Shown here: positions 25,816 through 33,481 of the stretch, one piece after another
Layout of the letters: every line of letters begins with the position of its first letter
Position numbering within the stretch: position 1 is the first letter of the stretch
Assembly (NCBI RefSeq): GCF_018224885.1
Contig: NZ_JAGTXB010000029.1
Span: 1 to 64,000 of the forward strand
Origin: Chitinophaga hostae
Lineage (GTDB): Bacteria > Bacteroidota > Bacteroidia > Chitinophagales > Chitinophagaceae
Direction of reading: 5' to 3'
Length of the DNA stretch: 64,000 bases
Program-made: the position numbers and the translations under genes
Notes under the pieces: generated by a model
The model's database searches: none
Told to the model about the DNA's origin: nothing
Seen by the model: only the letters and a program-made list of their open reading frames with translations

Positions 25816-26688
25816 TTACCGCATGGCCTTTATTAATGCTCCCAGTTGCTCTTCACCATACCCGGCCTTTATTCCTTTGTGCAGCAACTGATGCAAAAAT
25901 TGCGGTACCTCATTGGTAATACCTGCTTCCTTTGCCTGTCGTACCATCAATGCCATGGACACCATGCAGGTCTGCAACGAACTTTGCGGATCAGTAAAAT
26001 CATTGTTGCTGATCACCACCCCTTCATGTCTTACCATTTCGCCCAGTACCGGCGCAATAAGCTGAATCATATTACCCAGTTCATATACCGGTAATTTTTC
26101 AGATTCAAAGATCCTGGCGCCTTGCAGAAAACCTGCCATCAGGCCAAATAAGCCGGAGAGCAGCGACAGGTCCCAGGCAGCCGCCGCCCCTGCTGCTGTG
26201 CCCATATACATCAGGTTACCACCCAGTACTTTAAGCACCGCCTCTCCCTGCTGATAGGCATCAGCGCTGCCGGCCAGGAAAATGGGGGTATCCGGCTTTC
26301 CTATTTGCCGGGGTGTGGCCAGTAACGCGCCATCGAGATAAGCGGCGCCCAGGGAGTTAGCCCATACTTCCGCATCCCTGGCATCCTGCGGGGTACCGGT
26401 AGTTAGCTCTAATAAAAGCCTGCCACCTAAATCACCGGCGGCGCTGCCAGTTTCCAATACGCTACGGGTCGCCGCATAGTTATTTAAACACGTGATGATC
26501 ACAGAGCTGGCCTGCACTGCTGCTGCGGGATTTTCTGCCGGCACCGCGCCATCTTGTACCAATGCTGCCGCCTTTTCCATGGTGCGGTTCCATACCGTTA
26601 CTTTATATCCGCTGTGTAATAAGGTACGCGCCAATACAGCTCCCATAGGCCCTAAACCAATCACCGAAACTTTTTTGTCTGCCGTCAT
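25816..26688 (-). CDS. Imine-reductase-like NAD(P)-dependent oxidoreductase
   Basis: 290-aa protein of the beta-hydroxyacid dehydrogenase superfamily. Cofactor motif VIGLGPMGAVLARTLLHSGY and WNRTMEKAAALV, typical of NADPH use. The catalytic Lys of hydroxyisobutyrate dehydrogenases is replaced by Asp in AAAWDLSLLSGLFGLMAGFL, the pattern of imine reductases. The C-terminal helical part would form the domain-swapped dimer. The natural substrate of such enzymes is generally unknown. It is divergent from an HxlR regulator at 26878, repeating the arrangement at 23629-24930. Confidence 0.85.
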   Translation of the reverse strand: MTADKKVSVIGLGPMGAVLARTLLHSGYKVTVWNRTMEKAAALVQDGAVPAENPAAAVQASSVIITCLNNYAATRSVLETGSAAGDLGGRLLLELTTGTPQDARDAEVWANSLGAAYLDGALLATPRQIGKPDTPIFLAGSADAYQQGEAVLKVLGGNLMYMGTAAGAAAAWDLSLLSGLFGLMAGFLQGARIFESEKLPVYELGNMIQLIAPVLGEMVRHEGVVISNNDFTDPQSSLQTCMVSMALMVRQAKEAGITNEVPQFLHQLLHKGIKAGYGEEQLGALIKAMR

Positions 26689-26877
26689 TTTATATCATTT
26701 TCAATGTTAACAATGACGCAAATCTCTTTACAATGATGGCTGATAACAATATGGGAAAAAAGATTCGGGCATGGAAAAATTTTTCACTATACACTGGTAG
26801 CGGATTGGCATACAGCGCTGCTCACCGGCATCTCCCGGTTGCCTCAAAAAAGCTATCTTCACCATAAATACCTGTAT

Positions 26878-27249
26878 ATGTACGAGAAAAAAATCCCGGA
26901 GAACCTGGACTGTGGCATTAGCGTATGCATGAAAGTAATGGGTGGCAAATGGAAAGCCTGGATCATTGAGTGCATCCACGATGGTATCAAACGTCCCAGT
27001 AAAATTCACCGGCAAATGGAAACGGAAGGCGCGAGCTTACGCGTTATTACCATGCACCTGAAAGAACTGGAAGATCTGGGCGTACTCTATAAAAAAATAT
27101 ACCCCGGCACCCCTTTACGGGTGGAATACTATCTTACTGAAGTGGGTATGAGCACACTGCCGCTGATTAAAGCGATGTCGCAATGGGGCAGGGAAAAGAG
27201 AGCATACCTGTTACAAGGTGAACGCAATGCTTACCTGGCAACCAATTGA
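26878..27249 (+). CDS. HxlR-family transcriptional regulator (paralogue)
   Basis: 123-aa regulator, clearly related to the one at 24559: both start MYEKKIP, have a Cys at the same place (LDCGISVCMKVMGGKWKAWI), and keep VEYYLTEVGMSTLPLIKAM. ATG 26878 is chosen over 26839 for this reason. The spacer to the divergent imine-reductase-like gene holds a GAAAAATTTTTC palindrome at 26774-26785 that could be its operator, weaker than the one at 24485. Likely sensor of a carbonyl or thiol-reactive compound. Confidence 0.9.
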   Translation: MYEKKIPENLDCGISVCMKVMGGKWKAWIIECIHDGIKRPSKIHRQMETEGASLRVITMHLKELEDLGVLYKKIYPGTPLRVEYYLTEVGMSTLPLIKAMSQWGREKRAYLLQGERNAYLATN

Positions 27250-27262
27250 CACATTATTTCGT

Positions 27263-27841
27263 TTAGCCGCACAGGTTATTGATGGCAGCATATTGCAGCA
27301 GCATAATTGTTTTACCGTCTTTTATCTCCCCCGTCCGGATCATGTCCATTGCCTGTGTAAAGGGCAGCTCCAGCACTTCGATATTCTCCTGTTCTTCCGC
27401 CAGCCCTCCGCCGGCATGTACCTGCTGGTCTTGGGAATAGGCTGCCACAAAAAAATACAGTATTTCGGTGACCGAGCCGGGCGACATATACGCTTCGAAT
27501 ACCTTTCGCACATCTGTTACATTATACCCCGTTTCTTCCATGGTTTCCCGACGGATACACTCCTCCGGGTTATCTTCATCCAGCAAACCAGCACAACATT
27601 CGATCAACATACCGGTTTCGTTGCCGTTGATATAGGTCGGCATCCGGAACTGCCGGGTAAGGATCACCGTTTTATTTTCCCGGTTATACAGCAGGATGGT
27701 AGCTCCATTGCCCCTATCGTATGCTTCGCGCTCCTGCCGGACCACTGCACCGTCCGGACCAGTTATTTCATAACACACCTTTTTAAGGGTATACCAGTTA
27801 TCAGACAGGATAACCGTTTCGAGAATATTAATATCTTTCAT
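27263..27841 (-). CDS. Nudix hydrolase, NudK/ADP-ribose pyrophosphatase-like
   Basis: 192-aa cytoplasmic hydrolase of nucleoside-diphosphate sugars. The Nudix box is GLLDEDNPEECIRRETMEETG (about 85-105), with the REUXEE core intact; the first conserved Glu (GX5E) is Asn here. The upstream ILTRQFRMPTYINGN and downstream AYMSPGSVTE are typical of the GDP-mannose/ADP-ribose group. It is divergent from the DeoR regulator with a four-copy 10-bp repeat in the spacer, so it is probably one of its targets. Confidence 0.9.
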   Translation of the reverse strand: MKDINILETVILSDNWYTLKKVCYEITGPDGAVVRQEREAYDRGNGATILLYNRENKTVILTRQFRMPTYINGNETGMLIECCAGLLDEDNPEECIRRETMEETGYNVTDVRKVFEAYMSPGSVTEILYFFVAAYSQDQQVHAGGGLAEEQENIEVLELPFTQAMDMIRTGEIKDGKTIMLLQYAAINNLCG

Positions 27842-27847
27842 ACCGAA

Positions 27848-27887
27848 TGATCGTTTATGATCGTTTTTGATTATATTTGATCAAGTT
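27848..27887. promoter_or_regulatory. Four tandem 10-bp repeats, probable DeoR operator
   Basis: Units TGATCGTTTA, TGATCGTTTT, TGATTATATT and TGATCAAGTT follow each other with an exact 10-bp period in the 57-base Nudix/DeoR spacer. A TATATTTG -7 element for deoR is embedded at 27872-27879. Ten-bp periodic direct repeats are usual for DeoR-family proteins. Confidence 0.7.
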
Positions 27888-27898
27888 AATTATTAAAA

Positions 27899-28645
27899 AT
27901 GAATTTCCAGTTAAGAAAACAAAAAATTCTGGCGCAGTTGTCTATGCAAGGGGAAGTGGACACCAAAGCGCTCGCGCAAACACTGGGCATTTCTGAAATC
28001 ACCATGCGCCGGGACCTGAACCAGCTGTCAGACGAAGGCCTGCTTTACCGCACGCATGGCGGCGCCATACCGGTAGCGGAACCGGAAATGCCGCACCGTT
28101 TTGTTAACAAAGCAGCCTCCAACCAGGCCGCGAAAGATAAGATCTGCAGCAAGGCAGCTGCCCAGATAAATGATGGAGACGTTATTTTCATGGACTGCGG
28201 CAGTACGGTGTTCCGCCTGTGCCAGTTTATAAAAAATAAGAAGATCAAAGTTATCACCAACTCCATGCCGGTGATCAGTGAGCTGCAAAACAGCCGCGTA
28301 TCCCTCAATATCATTGGAGGGGAATATGACGCAGACCGGCAGGCAATGCACGGCAGCATCGCCATTGAACACATCCGAAGATACCAGGCCGGTAAGGCAT
28401 TTATTGGTGTAGATGGTTTGTCGGCGAAGGGCTTATTTGCCCACAGCGAAAAGGAAGCAGCCATTGCGCTGGCGCTGGCGGCGCAAAGCACCCATACCTA
28501 TCTTTTATGCGATGCCGGCAAAATTGATAAGCCTTCGTATTTACAGTTTGCGCCACTGGAAATGGTGTATGCAATTGTGACGAATGCAGATCCTGCAGCG
28601 TTAAAATACTGTAAGAAGAAGGGAGTAAAGGTTATAAATGTATAG
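27899..28645 (+). CDS. DeoR/GlpR-family transcriptional regulator
   Basis: 248 aa. N-terminal HTH: VDTKALAQTLGISEITMRRDLNQLSDEGLLYRTHGGA (about 21-57). C-terminal sugar-phosphate-sensing domain: DVIFMDCGSTVFRLCQF, ITNSMPVISEL, KAFIGVDGLSAKGLFAHSEKEA and CDAGKIDKPSYLQF. Effectors of this family are phosphorylated sugars. It probably controls itself and the divergent Nudix gene through the repeats at 27848-27887. Confidence 0.94.
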   Translation: MNFQLRKQKILAQLSMQGEVDTKALAQTLGISEITMRRDLNQLSDEGLLYRTHGGAIPVAEPEMPHRFVNKAASNQAAKDKICSKAAAQINDGDVIFMDCGSTVFRLCQFIKNKKIKVITNSMPVISELQNSRVSLNIIGGEYDADRQAMHGSIAIEHIRRYQAGKAFIGVDGLSAKGLFAHSEKEAAIALALAAQSTHTYLLCDAGKIDKPSYLQFAPLEMVYAIVTNADPAALKYCKKKGVKVINV

Positions 28646-28669
28646 GAGCAAACATCAGGCTGGATGCCG

Positions 28670-29467
28670 TTACTCCAGCACCTTCACCAACGCTGCCCTG
28701 TAATCCGGGTTATCCGTCATCCCGTTATGCCCCTGCCCATGCAGGGTAATAAGCGTATCCCCGGCTTTTAGATAAGGCTTCAGCTTGACTGCAGAAGATC
28801 CATAATAGATCACTTCATCCTGGTCGCCATGAAAAATCGTAACCGGCACCTTTGTACGTTCCAGGTATTGATAGGTTGGGAAAGTATACCTTAAAAGAAA
28901 CGAAGGTAAAAATGCATAGTGGTGCTTCGCCATATCCGTCATGCTGTAATAAGGCGCCTGTAAAATAAGCCGCCGCGGATGATTGGTTGCCGCCAGCATC
29001 GCAGCTGTTCCGGTGCCAACGGAGTAACCCAGCAGGGTGATGCGCTGCTCAGGATAAAATTGTTTTATGCTGTCATATACCGTTTGGGCATCTTCATAAA
29101 ATTGCTTTTCGCTACTGATCTTACCACCACTTTTTCCGTAACCACGATAGTCAAAAATAAATACATCATATCCTAAACGGGTATACGTAGCAGCGACTTC
29201 TCCCCACCCATCTAACGCGCCTCCATTACCGTGGAGATAAAAAACCAGGCCTTTCGAAGTATTGGTTTTGAATAATAATCCATGTAGCATGACGCCGTCA
29301 TTCATGCGGATATACCTCTCCTCATACGGTTCCCGGAAGCTAAAAACATAATCCGCCGGTAGTTTCGTCGGGAAAAAAAGCAGGCGTTCCTGGATAAAGT
29401 AAACAAGTATACAAACAGCCAGATATAGCAGCACCAGTATGGCTGCGATTTTCCCGATAACTTTCAT
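28670..29467 (-). CDS. Membrane-anchored alpha/beta hydrolase
   Basis: 265 aa. ATG 29467 (MKVIGKIAAILVLLYL) is used over 29497. One N-terminal membrane helix (about 2-26), then an alpha/beta hydrolase of the BEM46-like group: oxyanion region YLHGNGGALDGW, nucleophile in LLGYSVGTGTA (G-Y-S-V-G), acid in FHGDQDEVI and catalytic His in HGQGHNGM. The active domain likely faces the periplasm. Substrate unknown. Convergent with deoR. Confidence 0.9.
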   Translation of the reverse strand: MKVIGKIAAILVLLYLAVCILVYFIQERLLFFPTKLPADYVFSFREPYEERYIRMNDGVMLHGLLFKTNTSKGLVFYLHGNGGALDGWGEVAATYTRLGYDVFIFDYRGYGKSGGKISSEKQFYEDAQTVYDSIKQFYPEQRITLLGYSVGTGTAAMLAATNHPRRLILQAPYYSMTDMAKHHYAFLPSFLLRYTFPTYQYLERTKVPVTIFHGDQDEVIYYGSSAVKLKPYLKAGDTLITLHGQGHNGMTDNPDYRAALVKVLE

Positions 29468-29566
29468 GCTGCGGTTATTTATCTCCCTAAGATACAAATA
29501 ACAATAAGCGGGTAAAAAATAAATCAGGAATAAAACACGACCTTTAAAAATGATAAGATCGTAAAC

Positions 29567-30445
29567 TTACTTACCCAGCTTTTTGAACGTACCATTCACG
29601 CCATCCCAGGTATATTTTGCAGCGTCTTTTGTTACCTTCATAACAGGCGCCCCGTTCTTATCAACTTTCTCCGTTTCTTCTTCCTCCACCATATTCCAGG
29701 AAATCACATCCGGTTGTCCATCTTTTTCCGCGGGGAACGTAAATGATTCATCATGATAATACACACCGGCATCACCTACTGTCATCCTATCGGGCAAAGG
29801 CACCAGCCGGGCATCATTCATCCAGGCAAAATAATAGTACTCGGAAGGAACGCCGCAGGCAGCTCCATTAAAACAGAGGCTAACAATATTCTGTACATTC
29901 GAAAGACCTAAACCACTCATTACTTTAGGTTCCGAAAAATTAGCGCTTTCCCCATCAAACACGCGACAGGAGCTGGTAGCCAGCAACTTGCCCGCCCGCA
30001 CTACTTTTAGTTTTACCACAAATATTTTCGATACCGATTTTTCTCCATCATGAACAAGGGTGGAATCTACACGACGGTCAATCGCATATACAAATTTCGT
30101 ATCCCCCCTGCGCATAGGTGCGAAGGAAATTAATCCCTGCCACAGGAAGCCCTCTTTGTCCACACCATTCTTTTTGTATTTCACCGCTACCCATGGAGCA
30201 GAAAGCCCCTTCAGGGAAAGCAGCTTATCGGTAATAGCCGATACGGTAATGTCATCACCGGCGAAAAGGGTATCTGCAGGCGCCTGTTTGGTATCGGGAC
30301 TGATACGCACATAGGCGGTATCCGCAAAAACATAACGACTGTCATTTTCATTCAGCGACCAGGTGCGTACATCATCCTGGGCAAAAGTAGCTACTGTAAT
30401 ACAGGACAGGCAACAAACAAGTATAAAAAAAACCATCGTTCTCAT
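29567..30445 (-). CDS. Secreted protein with SH3-like domain, unknown function
   Basis: 292 aa with a signal peptide (MVFFILVCCLSCITVATFAQ). Residues about 40-105 look like a bacterial SH3 domain (TAYVRISPDTKQAPADTLFAGDDI; LSAPWVAVKYKKNG; GFLWQGLIS). The rest is beta-rich (IFVVKLKVVRAGKLLATSSC; EYYYFAWMNDARLVPL) with no family I can name. Probably periplasmic or cell-surface. No operon partner is evident. Confidence 0.7.
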   Translation of the reverse strand: MRTMVFFILVCCLSCITVATFAQDDVRTWSLNENDSRYVFADTAYVRISPDTKQAPADTLFAGDDITVSAITDKLLSLKGLSAPWVAVKYKKNGVDKEGFLWQGLISFAPMRRGDTKFVYAIDRRVDSTLVHDGEKSVSKIFVVKLKVVRAGKLLATSSCRVFDGESANFSEPKVMSGLGLSNVQNIVSLCFNGAACGVPSEYYYFAWMNDARLVPLPDRMTVGDAGVYYHDESFTFPAEKDGQPDVISWNMVEEEETEKVDKNGAPVMKVTKDAAKYTWDGVNGTFKKLGK

Positions 30446-30510
30446 AAGGTATAATCGATATTGAAACGCAAAAATAGCGCTTTACAGAATGAAAACGATG
30501 ACCCCGCTTA

Positions 30511-31623
30511 TTATTTTGCCGGAGGGCAGATCTGCATCATGTACACCGCGCTGCTCGCCTCGTAAGACTGCAACACGCCTGTTACACAAGGCACCTTATA
30601 GTTACGGTAGGTAAGTCCCCTTGTTACATCCCGGTTGCCCCAGGCTGTATTGATATTTTTCTGTATCCAGGGCAGGAATTGCGCCTGGTTGGCATCATTG
30701 ATCAACATCATGATGTACTGCCCGAAAATCGCCTTCAACACTCCTTGCTCATTCCAGTCGCCTTCTGCCGGCATAATCCCGTTTACATCGCTCATCGTTT
30801 TTTGCGTATACGTGGCCGCCAGGTTCGCCTGATCAAGATAAGCAGCAGTACCAATGGTTTTATACAGCATCACCGCGGCACCAATAAAAGTACCCTGGTT
30901 ATAGGTGTAATCCGACCAGCCTTTATGGCCATTCACATTATTATCTGCTACCCTGCCGGAAACAGGATCAAACAGGTTGTTTACGCCCCAGCCGTATACA
31001 GCCTTTGCCTTCTGCAGGTAACTGGCATCATTTGTAATTTTATACAATGTCATGGCAGCAATCACCGTTGGAAAGTTGATACAGGAATTTTTACCGCTAT
31101 GATTAAAATCCCAGAACATACCTCCCTTTACCGGGTCGTAAGCGCCATCCCATACCCGTTTGAAACCGGATACAGAAAAATCAAGATAATCCTTGTTACC
31201 CGTGAGCTGATGCGCCCTGGCCAGGGAAATCACCCACCACATAATGTCATCATAAATAAACCACTCTTTGGTATTGCTCCAGTTGTATTTATCATACCGG
31301 TTATAACCGCCCTCATAAATATCGCTGATCCGTTTAAGATCCGCCGGATCATTACTGCGTTTATACACATTCATCGCCATGTCCCAGTAAATCGCCTGCG
31401 TCCAGATAGCGCCGATATTTTTTTTCTCGGTATTGGCATAGTATAGTTTGTCAGCAGTGCTATAGAAATATTGGTTGAAGTTATTATAGGCCGTAGCTGC
31501 ATCTTTAACGGTAAAAGAAACACCCTGCAACGGCGCAGGCCCCGGCGGTTCAGGTTTTATATTACTTTTGGACCAACTGCTGTGCAACAGTAACGCCGCC
31601 AAAAGGAAACAGGTTATTTTCAT
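30511..31623 (-). CDS. Glycoside hydrolase family 76 (alpha-1,6-mannanase-like)
   Basis: 370 aa with a signal sequence (MKITCFLLAALLLHSSWS). The (alpha/alpha)6-barrel family GH76 is indicated by the catalytic Asp pair in WFIYDDIMWWV (Asp125-Asp126), plus IWTQAIYWDMAMN, GMFWDFNHSGKNSCINFPTV and WSDYTYNQGTFIGA. Characterised members hydrolyse alpha-1,6-mannan backbones, for example of fungal cell walls. It stands apart from any SusCD pair here, but a decayed ECF sigma gene lies 12 bases upstream, suggesting a former polysaccharide-utilisation locus. No own promoter box was recognised. Confidence 0.9.
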   Translation of the reverse strand: MKITCFLLAALLLHSSWSKSNIKPEPPGPAPLQGVSFTVKDAATAYNNFNQYFYSTADKLYYANTEKKNIGAIWTQAIYWDMAMNVYKRSNDPADLKRISDIYEGGYNRYDKYNWSNTKEWFIYDDIMWWVISLARAHQLTGNKDYLDFSVSGFKRVWDGAYDPVKGGMFWDFNHSGKNSCINFPTVIAAMTLYKITNDASYLQKAKAVYGWGVNNLFDPVSGRVADNNVNGHKGWSDYTYNQGTFIGAAVMLYKTIGTAAYLDQANLAATYTQKTMSDVNGIMPAEGDWNEQGVLKAIFGQYIMMLINDANQAQFLPWIQKNINTAWGNRDVTRGLTYRNYKVPCVTGVLQSYEASSAVYMMQICPPAK

Positions 31624-31635
31624 AAGAATTATAAA

Positions 31636-31793
31636 TTAAGCATTACGGTCCTGCCCCATATCTTTGGCCTCATCTTTATCCACGCGCTGACAAGTCTTTA
31701 AATAAATGGCCTGCCAATATTTATCACAAATCGATTCAAATGCAGCCGTGCCCTCTTTTTTATAAGCTGTAATAAATCTCCATCACTCATCAT
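31636..31793 (-). pseudogene. Decayed ECF sigma-70 gene fragment
   Basis: From ATG 31793 (or 31790) the frame reads MMSDGDLLQLIKK, then at an A6 run (31756-31761) it loses phase. In the next frame it continues EGTAAFESICDKYWQAIYLK, then VDKDEAKDMGQD, ending NA-stop at 31636-31638. This is the start of a Bacteroidota ECF sigma factor (compare AFETLYQRHAAALYSHA of the intact gene at 6361), truncated within region 2. One added A would restore the frame; everything after region 2.2 is missing. Confidence 0.85.
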
Positions 31794-31840
31794 TTTTTCG
31801 CGCAAATGGGTGAACGCCGAAAATTAAGGATAATCTTTTA

Positions 31841-31869
31841 GCTTTTAGGCATCCCCTGTTGCTTTTAGG
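31841..31869. repeat. Direct repeat GCTTTTAGG x2
   Basis: Two copies of GCTTTTAGG at 31841-31849 and 31861-31869, 20 bases apart (two helical turns), in the spacer between the sigma fragment and the kinase. This spacing would suit a dimeric regulator. The rest of 31794-32170 holds no gene I recognise. Confidence 0.45.
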
Positions 31870-32170
31870 GAAAATGCAGTACCCGTAAGGATGCAGTGAT
31901 CCGCTAACCAAAGTAAAGCGCATAGAGGAAACGGACAGCCTCCCTGTTGCCCGATGCCGGCCCGTCGAATTGGCCGGATAGGCCTGGGAATGATGGGGAT
32001 ATTGTTTTTTATAACCGCCCCGGGCAGATATCGCCGTTTTTCTTATCTTTTAAAGAAATTAATGAATTGTGCGTGAAACCTTTAAAAAACAGACAAATTA
32101 CTACCATATGATACATCCTGCGTCCTTACTTTCACCGTATATAGCTGTTGTTTTTCCTTAAATTCGTTCT

Positions 32171-33481
32171 ATGTCAATATCCGGTACCCGAAATTTTACC
32201 CAACGGGCGAAAGCATTTTCGCTCTATATTATAGGAGATCCGCAGCATTTCACCCTTGAAAACCGCATCTTTAATGCCATCTGTGCAATAGCGTTATTTA
32301 TTATTGCCATTAATGTGCCCTATAACTACCTAACGGGGCTGAAAGTAACCTCACTGATTTTTACCGTATTGGTAGTTGTATTTATCGGTATTTATTATTT
32401 ATCAAGATACCGGAAGAAGGTCGACCTTAGTATTTCCCTCGCCGTGATCATGATTAACGTGATGTTTGCCCTTAACTATTTTTTCAGCAGCGGCATAGAA
32501 GGGGCTTCCCTGTTATCATTTACCCTTGCCTTTTTCCTCACCATGCTGATATCACCATCCCGGCAATATTACTGGTGGATCAGCCTTAACCTGGTAACCG
32601 TGCTGGGACTGATCGCCTGGGAGTACTATTACCCGGATAGCGTGCTCAATGTATACAAGACAAGAAGAGACATCTTTGCTGACATAACACCCACCTATAT
32701 TATCAATGTGGTCGTGATTTTTGTGGGTACAGCTTACCTGAAGAATGCCTATAATAAAGAAAAGAAAACAGGGGAAGAAAAGACCCGCTCGCTGGAAATG
32801 ATGAATGCGGAAAAAAGCAAGCTCTTTTCCCTTATTTCCCATGACCTCCGCAACCCGCTGGCGTCTATACAATCTTACCTGCAGCTGATGCGGGAAATAG
32901 AAATTGACCAGGAGAACAAAATCCAGATTGAAACAGAGTTATTATATGTGGTGAACAGTACCCAGGAGATGTTATATAATATACTGGTATGGTCTAAAAC
33001 ACAACTCGATGGGCTACACGTAAATCTCACCCCGGTAGATGTGGCCGCTGCCATACATCCTATTCTCAAAATCAATAAAATGGCAGTTGCCAAAAAGAAG
33101 ATCAGCCTGGATACCAACATCGACGCTTCCATTAAGGTAATGGCCGATGTAAATATGCTGCAGCTGATTGTCCGCAACCTGGTGGGCAACGCGGCCAAAT
33201 TCACACCTGCCGGCGGGTCTATTTTTATCAAAACCAGCAGAAATGCGGACAAATGCCTGATTGAAGTGAAAGACAGCGGCGTAGGTATTGACCCTAAACG
33301 GCAAACAGATGTGTTTTCGCTAAAAGTGCGCTCCACTTTTGGTACTGATGCAGAAAAAGGAATCGGTCTTGGTTTGTTCCTCTGCAAAGAATATACAATG
33401 GCGCAACAGGGACGGATCTGGTTTGAAAATAATAAGAACGGCGGAAGCTCCTTTTACCTGGAGCTCGCACTCGCTCAATAA
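32171..33481 (+). CDS. Membrane sensor histidine kinase
   Basis: 436 aa. Residues about 30-200 form six hydrophobic helices (7TM-like sensor) followed by a short coiled segment. Kinase core: H-box LFSLISHDLRNPLASIQSYL (His224), N-box NLVGNAAKFTPAGG, G1 VKDSGVGIDPKRQ, and GIGLGLFLCKEYT as G2. There is no receiver and no adjacent response regulator, so it is an orphan kinase. A near-consensus TAAATTCG sits 4 bases before the ATG, suggesting a leaderless transcript. It abuts the convergent permease gene. Confidence 0.92.
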   Translation: MSISGTRNFTQRAKAFSLYIIGDPQHFTLENRIFNAICAIALFIIAINVPYNYLTGLKVTSLIFTVLVVVFIGIYYLSRYRKKVDLSISLAVIMINVMFALNYFFSSGIEGASLLSFTLAFFLTMLISPSRQYYWWISLNLVTVLGLIAWEYYYPDSVLNVYKTRRDIFADITPTYIINVVVIFVGTAYLKNAYNKEKKTGEEKTRSLEMMNAEKSKLFSLISHDLRNPLASIQSYLQLMREIEIDQENKIQIETELLYVVNSTQEMLYNILVWSKTQLDGLHVNLTPVDVAAAIHPILKINKMAVAKKKISLDTNIDASIKVMADVNMLQLIVRNLVGNAAKFTPAGGSIFIKTSRNADKCLIEVKDSGVGIDPKRQTDVFSLKVRSTFGTDAEKGIGLGLFLCKEYTMAQQGRIWFENNKNGGSSFYLELALAQ

